DNA from: Deltaproteobacteria bacterium
GTDB lineage: Bacteria > Desulfobacterota > Desulfobacteria > Desulfobacterales > UBA11574
Direction: 5' to 3'
Length of the DNA stretch: 5,999 bases
Assembly: GCA_019313025.1 (NCBI GenBank)
Contig: JAFDCA010000351.1
Coordinates: 1-5,999 of the forward strand
Position 1 is the first letter of the stretch; each line of letters starts with the position of its first letter. The notes under the pieces were generated by a model. It did no database searches. It was given only the letters and a program-made list of their open reading frames with translations, and was not told where the DNA came from. A program made the translations under genes and the position numbers. Of the stretch, positions 1 through 5,895 are shown in pieces.

Positions 1-270
1 AACGGAATGTTATTCTGACAATAGCTATATACCTAAATAGAATGATGGTGGAGTTTGCCGGTCGTAAGATCCCGGTTTTCGGGGAGCTGAAAGGCATAGA
101 GGGTGACGCTGGTGTCGGCTGCCGCAAGCGCCCTCCAACACCGCAGATCCGATAAAGTCGTCAATCCCGAAGGGTTTCAAATGGTGACAATTTCTTACAA
201 ACATACATTCACCTGTTAGATAAGACTTATTGGCGATTTAGCGATGTATATTTATTTATAATGATTAATT
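1..270. other. Non-coding spacer downstream of rlmN with a GC-rich, hairpin-forming island
   Basis: I can support no gene here. About 50-180 is clearly richer in GC than the AT-rich sequence on either side. Short open frames exist: one on the + strand open from the left edge to a TAA at 153-155, and a 59-codon one on the - strand at 25-204. Neither translation resembles a family I recognise, and several frames are open together, as happens by chance in GC-rich DNA. The island can form stems: 111-118 with 135-142, or alternatively 99-103 with 131-135, plus a small CCCG/CGGG hairpin at 71-83. The 111-142 stem pairs better as - strand RNA (a G-U pair) than as + strand RNA (a C-A mismatch). It could be a dispersed repeat, a decayed gene end or a structured transcript tail. 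No rho-independent terminator for rlmN is evident. Confidence 0.5.
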
Positions 271-1344
271 TTAAGTGTTATTGTCACTATTTGAAGTATT
301 CACTTTAGGTAATATCAGATTCTCACTGAGCTGTCCGCAGGCTGCGGAAATGTCTTGCCCCTTGCTGTGACGAACGATGGTCGTATAATTGTTTTTGCTT
401 AAAATTTCTTTGAATTTAAGGACTACCGATTCATCGGGACGCTCAAATTGACTCCCTTGGTAAGTGTTAAAGGGAATGAGATTGATTTTGGCCCGTATGG
501 GTCTTAACAACTTGACCAGGCGTTTTGCATCTTCTTCAGAATCATTGATTCCTTTTATCAGAATATATTCAAACGTGATTCTTCGGCGGGGCATTAGAGG
601 ATACTTGGCACAGGCCTTAAGAAGGCTTTCCATAGGGTATTTTCGATTGATGGGCATCAGCATGTTGCGGGTTTTGTTTTCTGTGGCGTTTAGTGATATT
701 GCCAGATTGGCGGATGTTTCACGCCCCAAATCGGAAAGTTTTGAAACAAGCCCTGATGTGGAAACGGTCACCCTTCGACTTGAAAATCCAAGCCCGATGT
801 CGCTGTCGGTAATAATATTAATTGCATTAACAACATTGGAAAAATTGGCTAAAGGCTCCCCCATCCCCATCATTACGATATTGGTGAGACGTTTTGAGCT
901 CCCGATATCGTATGCAACATCGCGGACTTGAGCAATGATCTCGCCTTTTGTGAGATTTCTTATAAATCCTCCTTTTGCAGTCAGGCAAAACAGACAGCCT
1001 TGTGCACAGCCGACCTGGCTTGATATGCAAAGTGTATAATGATCCTTTTCCGGAATGAGCACACTTTCAATATATTTGCCATCACTGAGCTTAAAAAGAT
1101 ATTTTTTCGTACCATCCTGTGATGTTTCGACACGTGTCTTTTCAAGCCGATGGATAGAAAAATGTTGTGAAAGTTGGTTTCTGATCTCTATTTTAATATC
1201 GGTCATCACTTCAAATGTATCTGCCTGTCGAAGATAGATCCATTTTAGGATCTGATTGGCTCGATAAGACTTGATATCTTGGTCCTTAAGCCATAAAATA
1301 AGATCATCTCTTGAGAGTTCTTTGATGTCTGTTTTGGGTAACAT
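271..1344 (-). CDS. rlmN: Dual-specificity 23S rRNA (A2503-C2) / tRNA (A37-C2) methyltransferase RlmN
   Basis: This radical SAM enzyme methylates C2 of adenosine 2503 in 23S rRNA and of A37 in a subset of tRNAs, in the cytoplasm. The 357-residue product is of usual family length. The iron-sulfur cluster motif CxxxCxxC is at C113, C117 and C120, preceded by C106 in TLCISSQVGC, which matches the conserved cysteine that resolves the protein-RNA intermediate. A GMGEPLAN motif follows at 160-167. Near the C-terminus, HSKGQDISAACGQL carries C336, the expected methyl-carrying cysteine. The N-terminal helical part (1-95) matches the RlmN accessory domain. RlmN is preferred over Cfr because of overall similarity and housekeeping context. 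The ATG start gives MLPKTDIKELSRDDL, a normal RlmN beginning, with only a weak GAG upstream as ribosome site. The gene diverges from ffh across a 117-bp spacer. Confidence 0.96.
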   Translation of the reverse strand: MLPKTDIKELSRDDLILWLKDQDIKSYRANQILKWIYLRQADTFEVMTDIKIEIRNQLSQHFSIHRLEKTRVETSQDGTKKYLFKLSDGKYIESVLIPEKDHYTLCISSQVGCAQGCLFCLTAKGGFIRNLTKGEIIAQVRDVAYDIGSSKRLTNIVMMGMGEPLANFSNVVNAINIITDSDIGLGFSSRRVTVSTSGLVSKLSDLGRETSANLAISLNATENKTRNMLMPINRKYPMESLLKACAKYPLMPRRRITFEYILIKGINDSEEDAKRLVKLLRPIRAKINLIPFNTYQGSQFERPDESVVLKFKEILSKNNYTTIVRHSKGQDISAACGQLSENLILPKVNTSNSDNNT

Positions 1345-1367
1345 ATTGCTTACTCGTATGACACGAT

Positions 1368-1390
1368 TTAAAATAATGAGATTATTTTAA
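1368..1390. promoter_or_regulatory. Perfect AT-only inverted repeat between rlmN and ffh
   Basis: TTAAAATAAT at 1368-1377 and ATTATTTTAA at 1381-1390 form a perfect 10-bp inverted repeat around the spacer GAG. It lies 24 bp upstream of the rlmN start codon and just upstream of the ffh -35 box. The position suits an operator or a UP-like element that could touch both divergent promoters. No regulator can be named, and AT-rich spacers produce such repeats by chance more often than mixed sequence does. Confidence 0.4.
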
Positions 1391-1396
1391 TAAATC

Positions 1397-1425
1397 TTGA
1401 CATAGCATTATTTTACGATTACATT
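1397..1425 (+). promoter_or_regulatory. Sigma-70 type promoter for the ffh-rplS operon
   Basis: A perfect -35 box TTGACA (1397-1402) is followed after exactly 17 bp by TACATT (1420-1425), a 4-of-6 match to the -10 consensus. Transcription would begin near 1432, giving a leader of about 30 nt before the ffh ATG. AT-rich sequence lies directly upstream. It is the only promoter-like pair in the window that I find convincing, and it sits where the first gene of the operon needs one. Confidence 0.6.
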
Positions 1426-1461
1426 CAAGGATTTTAAAAATCAGATTTTATTGTTACTTTT

Positions 1462-2793
1462 ATGTTTGAAAATTTAAGCGACAAGCTGAATGCCGTATTC
1501 AAAAAGCTCAAGGGGCACGGCAAATTAACGGAAAAAAATATCGAAGAAGGACTTCGAGAAGTCAGAATGGCGCTTCTTGAGGCCGATGTGCACTTCAAGG
1601 TCGTAAAAAGTTTTATCAGCGGGATTAAGGAGCGTGCACTCGGTCGGGAGGTCATGTCAAGTCTGACTCCCGGTCAGCAGGTTATAAAAATAGTTAACGA
1701 TGAGCTGACAGAGCTGATGGGAGGTAGGCTCGAAGACTTGAACCTCTCAGGTCCTGTACCTGTATCGATAATGTTGGTAGGGTTGCAGGGATCCGGTAAA
1801 ACAACAACAGCCGGTAAGCTCGCCGTTTTTTTGCGAAAAAAGGGTAGAAAACCCTATCTGGTTCCGGCAGATGTTTACCGCCCGGCCGCCATTGATCAGT
1901 TAAATAAGCTGGGTGGGCAATTGTCTGTTCCGATATTTCCTTCCCGTTTGGAAATGAATCCGGTACAAATTTGCCAGGAAGCCAGAACGACGGCACATCG
2001 AACAGGATGCGATACGCTATTGATTGATACCGCCGGCCGTTTGCATATCGATGACGTGTTGATGGAGGAGCTATGCAATATCAAAGATTCGGTAAAACCC
2101 GCTGATATTCTCCTCGTGGCCGACGCCATGACAGGTCAGGATGCTGTAAATATCGCCAAGTCATTCAACGATTCCCTTGATATTGGTGGTGTTGTGCTAA
2201 CGAAAATGGATGGTGATGCGCGTGGCGGAGCAGCTTTATCCATCAAATCCATAACCAACAAACCCATAAAATTTGTCGGTGTCGGTGAGAAACTCGGTGA
2301 TCTGGAGCCGTTTCACCCGGATAGAATGTCTTCAAGAATTCTTGGAATGGGTGACGTTCTTACCATCATAGAAAAGGCTCAGGCTGTCGTAGACGAAAAG
2401 AAAGCCGCCGAACTCGAAAAAAAGCTAAGAAAAAATGCGTTTACACTGGAAGATTTTCGTGATCAAATGGTACAGGTCAGGAAAATGGGTTCCATGTCGG
2501 AAATAATTAAAATGATTCCCGGCATGAACAAGATGAAGCAACTCAAAAATTTAGAAGTTGACGATAAGGAACTTATCAAAATCGAAGCGATTATTAATTC
2601 CATGACACCACAGGAACGGCGTCAGCATACGTTAATCAAGGGAAGCCGCCGCAAAAGAATTGCCAAAGGAAGCGGAACCAGTGTACAGGATATAAATAAA
2701 TTGCTTAAGAATTATAATCAGGTTATAAAAATGATTAAAAAGATAAACAAAGGTGGCATGCGCGGGTTTGGCGCGGGCATGCCGTCGTTTTGA
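1462..2793 (+). CDS. ffh: Signal recognition particle GTPase Ffh (SRP54)
   Basis: Ffh binds 4.5S/6S RNA and signal sequences of nascent membrane and secreted proteins, and docks with FtsY at the membrane. The 443-residue product shows the N-terminal helical bundle (1-85), then the GTPase domain: P-loop GLQGSGKTT (107-115), DVYRPAA (137-143), DTAGR (189-193), TKMD (247-250) and the closing motif [12 protein letters not shown] (273-284). The methionine-rich M domain follows (about 325-430) with [18 protein letters not shown] and the RNA-binding [11 protein letters not shown] (395-405). Length is normal. The start [10 protein letters not shown] is typical, so the ATG at 1462 is secure, yet no Shine-Dalgarno site precedes it: the nearest AAGGA (1427-1431) is 30 nt away. 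It is the first gene of the operon, with its stop 13 nt before rpsP. The last codons form a strong hairpin. Confidence 0.98.
   Translation: MFENLSDKLNAVFKKLKGHGKLTEKNIEEGLREVRMALLEADVHFKVVKSFISGIKERALGREVMSSLTPGQQVIKIVNDELTELMGGRLEDLNLSGPVPVSIMLVGLQGSGKTTTAGKLAVFLRKKGRKPYLVPADVYRPAAIDQLNKLGGQLSVPIFPSRLEMNPVQICQEARTTAHRTGCDTLLIDTAGRLHIDDVLMEELCNIKDSVKPADILLVADAMTGQDAVNIAKSFNDSLDIGGVVLTKMDGDARGGAALSIKSITNKPIKFVGVGEKLGDLEPFHPDRMSSRILGMGDVLTIIEKAQAVVDEKKAAELEKKLRKNAFTLEDFRDQMVQVRKMGSMSEIIKMIPGMNKMKQLKNLEVDDKELIKIEAIINSMTPQERRQHTLIKGSRRKRIAKGSGTSVQDINKLLKNYNQVIKMIKKINKGGMRGFGAGMPSF
2755..2783 (+). other. Strong hairpin in the last codons of ffh
   Basis: GGCATGC (2755-2761) pairs perfectly with GCATGCC (2777-2783). 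Inside, GCG (2762-2764) pairs with CGC (2772-2774), leaving a 7-nt loop GGTTTGG and a 2-nt bulge at 2775-2776. Ten base pairs of mostly GC stand out in an AT-rich region. A short TTTT run at 2788-2791 follows four bases after the stem, and the rpsP ribosome site begins at 2793. It could act as a partial terminator, as an mRNA decay barrier or as a spacer between ribosomes; the role is inferred. Part of the GC content is forced by the glycine- and methionine-rich Ffh tail. Confidence 0.5.
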
Positions 2794-2798
2794 AGGAG
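2793..2798 (+). promoter_or_regulatory. Ribosome binding site of rpsP
   Basis: AAGGAG ends 8 nt before the ATG at 2807 and begins on the last base of the ffh stop codon. It fixes the rpsP start at 2807 and rules out the longer in-frame reading from 2753, which would add 18 residues absent from S16 proteins. It also implies translational coupling with ffh. Confidence 0.85.
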
Positions 2799-2806
2799 AA
2801 ACATAT

Positions 2807-3061
2807 ATGTCAGTTAAAATTAGGTTGGCCAGGCACGGCGCAAAAAAAAGACCCTTTTATCGGATTGTTGTTGCTGACAACAAATCCCCTCGTGATGGTA
2901 GATTCCTGGAAAATGTCGGCACATACAATCCGTTGTTAGATTCGGCGAAAGTCGATTTAAAACAGGATAGAATTAAGTACTGGATCGATCAGGGTGCAAT
3001 TCTTACAGACACTGTAAAAAGCCTTTTGAAAAAAGAAGGTTTTTTTGCTAAACTTACATAG
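2807..3061 (+). CDS. rpsP: 30S ribosomal protein S16
   Basis: S16 binds 16S rRNA early in 30S assembly. The 84-residue product begins [20 protein letters not shown] and continues [20 protein letters not shown], the hallmark N-terminal half of bacterial S16, then has NPLL and [16 protein letters not shown]. Length is usual. It starts at the ATG 8 nt after a strong AAGGAG, 13 nt downstream of the ffh stop. The C-terminal codons include an AAAAAGCCTT / AAGGTTTTT stem (3016-3045) ending in seven T residues, which could act as a weak attenuator. The ffh-rpsP-khpA-rimM-trmD order is the classical L19 operon layout with ffh at the front. Confidence 0.98.
   Translation: MSVKIRLARHGAKKRPFYRIVVADNKSPRDGRFLENVGTYNPLLDSAKVDLKQDRIKYWIDQGAILTDTVKSLLKKEGFFAKLT
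3016..3046 (+). terminator. Weak terminator-like stem at the end of rpsP
   Basis: AAAAAGCCTT (3016-3025) can pair with AAGGTTTTTT (3036-3045, one G-T pair), with a 10-nt loop and a run of seven T residues at 3040-3046. It resembles an intrinsic terminator but has only two GC pairs and lies inside translated codons, 13 nt before the stop codon. If it works at all it would attenuate rather than end transcription. A competing shorter hairpin, CTTTT with AAAAG, exists inside it. Confidence 0.2.
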
Positions 3062-3106
3062 TATCTTTACCTCTAACGCTCATAAGCCAACAAAGGAGAT
3101 GGAGCT

Positions 3107-3337
3107 ATGAAAGAGCTGATCAAATATATTGCTCAGGCGTTGGTGGACAATCCAGAACTGGTTGAAGTTTCAGAGGTAGAAGGTAACCAGACCTCGGTAT
3201 TAGAGCTCAAAGTGGCTAAAGAGGATCTGGGGAAAGTGATTGGGAAACAGGGTCGAACGGCACGGGCCATGCGGACCATATTAAGCGCTGCTTCTGCAAA
3301 ATTAAAAAAACGATCGGTTCTTGAAATTATCGAATAG
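3107..3337 (+). CDS. khpA: KH-domain RNA-binding protein KhpA (YlqC family)
   Basis: This is a small single-KH-domain protein. Relatives bind RNA, often with a partner called KhpB/Jag, and influence cell division and expression of some genes in Gram-positive bacteria; its role in this lineage is not established. The 76-residue product (usual size) has the KH core [19 protein letters not shown], with the GXXG loop GKQG at 46-49. The ATG at 3107 sits 8 nt after AAAGGAG (3092-3098), so the start is firm. It lies between rpsP and rimM, its habitual place in Firmicutes and Desulfobacterota. Its stop is 4 nt before the preferred rimM start, suggesting coupled translation. No KhpB gene is in view. 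Confidence 0.93.
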   Translation: MKELIKYIAQALVDNPELVEVSEVEGNQTSVLELKVAKEDLGKVIGKQGRTARAMRTILSAASAKLKKRSVLEIIE

Positions 3338-3341
3338 TATT

Positions 3342-3863
3342 GTGGGAAAAGATGGGTTTCTTCCTGTTGGCAAAATCGTTGGCGCTCACGGCGTAAAAGG
3401 GAACCTTAAAGTCCATTCTTACGCTGAATCCGTGTCCGTTTTCAAGCCAGATAGTTTGATCCTTGCCATCCATGCCGGAAAAATAGAAAAACATTTTGCT
3501 ATAAAATGGGCCAAACCTCACGGCAAATCCATCCTTTTATCATTTAAGGGTATTGAGGACCGTAACACAGCCGAAACCCTGATCGGGGCTGAGCTCTTCA
3601 TTGAACGGATCGCTCTTCCTGAACTCGAAGAAGGCGTCTATTACTGGGTAGACATTATCGGACTCTCCGTTTTTACAACCGATAATCAATACATCGGCCG
3701 TGTTGAATCGATTATGCCGACGGGTAGCAACGATGTTTATATCGTCAAAGATACAACCAAATCCGATCGTGCTGAAATACTGATTCCGGCTATTGAATCG
3801 GTGGTGTTAGAAATAGATTTCGAGAACAAAACCATGCGTGTGGACTTGCCTGAAGGGCTGTGA
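3342..3863 (+). CDS. rimM: 16S rRNA processing / ribosome maturation factor RimM
   Basis: RimM binds S19 and assists late maturation of the 30S head and 16S processing. Numbered from a GTG start, the 173-residue product has the N-terminal beta-barrel opening LPVGKIVGAHGVKGNLKV (7-24), the middle FKGIEDRNTAETLIGAELFI (68-87) and a C-terminal PRC-barrel domain from YYWVDIIGLSV (100-110) through IGRVESIMPTGSNDVYIV, ending VDLPEGL, the usual family terminus. The start is uncertain. GTG at 3342 gives a normal 10-residue lead to VGKI and sits 4 nt after the khpA stop. A TTG at 3321 would add 7 residues and overlap khpA by 17 nt. Neither has a Shine-Dalgarno site, so translation probably depends on ribosomes finishing khpA. 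trmD follows after 68 nt. Confidence 0.95.
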   Translation: MGKDGFLPVGKIVGAHGVKGNLKVHSYAESVSVFKPDSLILAIHAGKIEKHFAIKWAKPHGKSILLSFKGIEDRNTAETLIGAELFIERIALPELEEGVYYWVDIIGLSVFTTDNQYIGRVESIMPTGSNDVYIVKDTTKSDRAEILIPAIESVVLEIDFENKTMRVDLPEGL

Positions 3864-3931
3864 CCTCAATTGAGATGTAACATTTATTTTTTTAATCATA
3901 TCTGCGTGTGGATAACAGGCATAAGAAAGGG

Positions 3932-4720
3932 ATGAATTTCATAGTCCTTACGATCTTCCCGGAAATGTTGAATCCTTTTTGGGAACACGGAATTATCAGA
4001 AGAGCAATAAGCCAAAATAAAATTCGGGTATCCGCCCTAGATATTAGAGATTTTGCTGAAGGAAAACACCGTGTGACGGATGACAGACCCTATGGCGGAG
4101 GTTGTGGAATGGTCATGAAGCCCGAACCGCTTGCAGCTGCCATCCGGTCAGCAACGAAGAAAGCACCTTTAGGAAAGAAGATTTTGCTAACACCCCAGGG
4201 ACGGCGTTTTGATTCGAGAGTCGCTCATGAATTATCGTCGTCGGATGGACTTATTCTCATCTGTGGCCGTTACGAGGGTGTAGATGAACGTATTTGTTTC
4301 GACTTGGTAGATGATGAAATTTCCATCGGTGATTATGTCCTTACCGGGGGCGAACTGGCTGCCATGGTGATTATCGATGCAGTTACCCGGCTGATTCCCG
4401 GTATACTCGGTGGAAGAGAATCTGCTGAAAAGGATTCGTTCTCAGGTAGCGTTTTAGACTACGCACAATATACTCGGCCCAGAAGCTTTGAAGGACATGA
4501 TGTCCCCGATATTCTATTGTCGGGAGACCACAAAAAAATTGAGCAATGGAGGCTTGAAACATCGCTGATTCGGACATTTCTGAGAAGGCCGGATTTATTG
4601 GAAAACAGAGCCTTGAGCAAACGAGAGATTGAAATTCTGAAAAAATGGTGTGTTGATATTGAAAAAATCATACACAACCAATCTTTATATGGCCCTGGTG
4701 CACTATCCGGTGGTCAATAA
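3932..4720 (+). CDS. trmD: tRNA (guanine37-N1)-methyltransferase TrmD
   Basis: TrmD transfers a methyl group from SAM to N1 of G37 next to the anticodon, preventing +1 frameshifting; it works as a dimer. The 262-residue product has DRPYGGGCGM (51-60), LLTPQGRRF (85-93), CGRYEGVDER (111-120) and the SPOUT knot segment SIGDYVLTGGELAAM (131-145). After a flexible linker comes VLDYAQYTRP with D176, matching the catalytic aspartate (D169 in E. coli numbering). The ATG at 3932 gives MNFIVLTIFPEM, the family start. An upstream in-frame GTG at 3908 would add 8 atypical residues. AAAGGG abuts the ATG, too close for a good ribosome site. The last 10 codons overlap the next gene in another frame, and this tail looks unconserved. 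Confidence 0.97.
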   Translation: MNFIVLTIFPEMLNPFWEHGIIRRAISQNKIRVSALDIRDFAEGKHRVTDDRPYGGGCGMVMKPEPLAAAIRSATKKAPLGKKILLTPQGRRFDSRVAHELSSSDGLILICGRYEGVDERICFDLVDDEISIGDYVLTGGELAAMVIIDAVTRLIPGILGGRESAEKDSFSGSVLDYAQYTRPRSFEGHDVPDILLSGDHKKIEQWRLETSLIRTFLRRPDLLENRALSKREIEILKKWCVDIEKIIHNQSLYGPGALSGGQ

Positions 4721-5234
4721 GCATGGCGAAATTATCGCATCTGCGATAACGAACCTTGATTTGCATGATATATCGAGATCGGCAAAAACATATGGCGTAC
4801 GGTCATTTTATGTGGTAACACCGCTTTCCGACCAAAAAGAACTGGCTGAAAAAATTGTTTCGCATTGGTTAGAAGGAACAGGCGCGACATATAATCCAAA
4901 ACGAAAAGAAGCGCTGAAACTAATCGTTATTAAAAATTCCCTGAACGAGGTTTTAGAGCATATACGTAAAAATGGCGGAAATTCGCCGAAAACTGTTGTA
5001 ACCAGCGCCGGTCCCAGCCTACGTAATATAAGTTTTAAACGGTTTCATGAAATGTTGCATGATGGGTCATTGTATCTTTTAATATTGGGTACCGGATGGG
5101 GGCTTTCAGAAAATATTATGATGGAGGCCGACTACGTTCTTGATCCAGTTTTAGGGAATACAGATTACAACCATCTATCTGTAAGGTCCGCTGCAGCGAT
5201 TATTCTCGACAGGGTTTTTGGGAAAAAAGAATAA
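4689..5234 (+). CDS. SPOUT-class RNA methyltransferase of the TM1570 type, target unknown
   Basis: This is a predicted SAM-dependent RNA methyltransferase of the small family typified by Thermotoga maritima TM1570 (Pfam RNA methyltransferase 4 group, as I recall). The 181-residue product opens MALVHYPVVNKHGEIIASAITNL. It has LDLHDISRSAKTYGV (24-37), a YNPKRKEALKLI segment (69-80), and the trefoil-knot cofactor site LILGTGWGLS (131-140) followed by ADYVLDPV and NHLSVRSAAAIILDR (161-175), resembling the last knot loop of TrmH-like enzymes. The ATG at 4689 is chosen because ALVHYPV is the family start. It overlaps trmD by 32 nt and has no Shine-Dalgarno site, so coupling to trmD is likely. I recall natural TrmD fusions to this domain, which would fit a shared tRNA or rRNA target; the substrate is unproven. 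Confidence 0.9.
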   Translation: MALVHYPVVNKHGEIIASAITNLDLHDISRSAKTYGVRSFYVVTPLSDQKELAEKIVSHWLEGTGATYNPKRKEALKLIVIKNSLNEVLEHIRKNGGNSPKTVVTSAGPSLRNISFKRFHEMLHDGSLYLLILGTGWGLSENIMMEADYVLDPVLGNTDYNHLSVRSAAAIILDRVFGKKE

Positions 5235-5277
5235 AATAGAATAGAAATTCAATTAATATATTGTTTGGGAGATAAAT

Positions 5278-5625
5278 ATGGAAAAATTAGATCAGCTACA
5301 AAGAGAAATGATGCGGCTTGATTTGCCCAGCTTTGCCGCAGGAGATACCGTTAATGTTCATGTAAAGATAACAGAAGGCGAAAAGGAACGTATCCAGGCT
5401 TTTCAAGGCATTGTGATCAGCAAACGGGGCGGCGGAGTCCATGCCACATTTACTGTTCGAAAAGTTTCATACGGTATAGGGGTTGAAAGAATTTTCCCGC
5501 TGCATTCCCCTGTGATTGATAAAATTGAAGTCGTTTCGCATGGACGTGTGCGCCGGTCAAAAATATATTATCTGCGCAAGTTAAGGGGAAAAGCAGCTAG
5601 GATAAAGGAGCGTCGCATCAATTAG
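5278..5625 (+). CDS. rplS: 50S ribosomal protein L19
   Basis: L19 sits at the 30S-50S interface of the ribosome. The 115-residue product has [35 protein letters not shown], the [19 protein letters not shown] core and the basic C-terminal [22 protein letters not shown]. Length is normal for the family. The ATG at 5278 follows GGGAG (5267-5271) with a 6-nt gap, a good ribosome site, unlike those of the three enzyme genes before it. The 43-nt spacer from the SPOUT gene is AT-rich. The stop codon TAG (5623-5625) overlaps the first bases of an inverted-repeat element, so the final residues or stop may have been set by that insertion; the tail after KERR is only two residues. Confidence 0.98.
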   Translation: MEKLDQLQREMMRLDLPSFAAGDTVNVHVKITEGEKERIQAFQGIVISKRGGGVHATFTVRKVSYGIGVERIFPLHSPVIDKIEVVSHGRVRRSKIYYLRKLRGKAARIKERRIN

Positions 5626-5767
5626 TGTCCATCCATAAATGGTCTTTTTTCCGCTGGCCTTCGTTCTCCGCGGCTTTCCGGCTGCGGAGTACTCATTGTA
5701 CGCCTCACCGATAACCCTTGTGCGGCCTTGCCCAGCAAGAAAAATTCTCATTTATGAATTGGACACT
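5624..5767. mobile_element. MITE-like 144-bp inverted-repeat element between rplS and rnhB
   Basis: The ends are inverted repeats: AGTGTCCATCCATAAATG (5624-5641) against AGTGTCCAATTCATAAATG read on the - strand (5767-5749). The similarity continues inward with gaps through a T-rich stretch to GCTGG (5653-5657) and CCAGC (5732-5736), so the arms reach about 36 nt. The centre holds a hairpin at 5666-5689. No open frame of useful size lies inside, so any transposase would act in trans. Flanks share TTA-like bases, but I see no clean target duplication. Size, termini and lack of coding capacity fit a miniature inverted-repeat transposable element; the parent family is not identified. As RNA the element would fold on itself and may act as a terminator or stabiliser after rplS. 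Confidence 0.72.
5666..5689. repeat. GC-rich hairpin in the centre of the inverted-repeat element
   Basis: CTCCGCGGC (5666-5674) pairs with GCTGCGGAG (5681-5689) with one G-T pair, around the 6-nt loop TTTCCG. Nine pairs, mostly GC, make this a stable secondary stem nested in the larger fold of the element. No T run follows, so it is not an intrinsic terminator by itself. Confidence 0.6.
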
Positions 5768-5895
5768 TTAGTGGTGTCTTTCCTTATCCTAAAGAGGCAC
5801 TAATTAGCTCTATGGATAATCAAGTTCTTACAAGCGATAATCCCCAACCCTCAATTAATTGTTAATATATTCAAGTTTTTATCTGCTGAGAACTT
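5768..5895. other. AT-rich leader before rnhB
   Basis: This 128-bp stretch holds no gene. A weak hairpin is possible: TCTTT (5777-5781) with AAAGA (5791-5795), flanked by GTG and CAC at 5771-5773 and 5798-5800. I looked for a promoter for rnhB. TATATT at 5866-5871 and GATAAT at 5815-5820 resemble -10 boxes, but neither has a -35 box at a proper distance. rnhB may be read through from the operon or from a promoter of another class. Confidence 0.4.

Noticed and set aside
3..155. + strand frame open from the left edge, possibly a gene tail
   Set aside because: About 50 residues with no recognisable motif and a composition change in the middle. Sequence to the left would be needed to support it.
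25..204. 59-codon open frame on the - strand in the left spacer
   Set aside because: It has no family resemblance and no ribosome site, and overlapping frames are open too. It looks like a chance frame in GC-rich, possibly repetitive DNA.
184..287. GTGACAAT (184-191) and ATTGTCAC (280-287) as ends of an element
   Set aside because: Only 8 bp, one copy lies inside the rlmN coding end, and nothing else about the pair suggests a transposon.
464..931. 155-codon + strand frame opposite rlmN
   Set aside because: It lies wholly inside rlmN on the opposite strand; rlmN has all family motifs, so this is a shadow.
2753..2806. Possible N-terminal extension of rpsP
   Set aside because: It overlaps the ffh C-terminal codons and adds residues not found in S16. 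The strong ribosome site supports the ATG at 2807.
3865..3874. CTCAATTGAG palindrome followed by a T-rich run before trmD
   Set aside because: With no loop left it would form only three base pairs, too weak for a terminator in the middle of the operon.
5249..5257. TCAATTAAT in the rplS leader, repeated at 5851-5859 before rnhB
   Set aside because: A 9-base AT-rich match in AT-rich leaders is expected by chance, and the flanks differ.
5771..5800. Hairpin GTG..TCTTT / AAAGA..CAC as a terminator
   Set aside because: The stem is short and AT-rich with an internal loop, and no T run follows.
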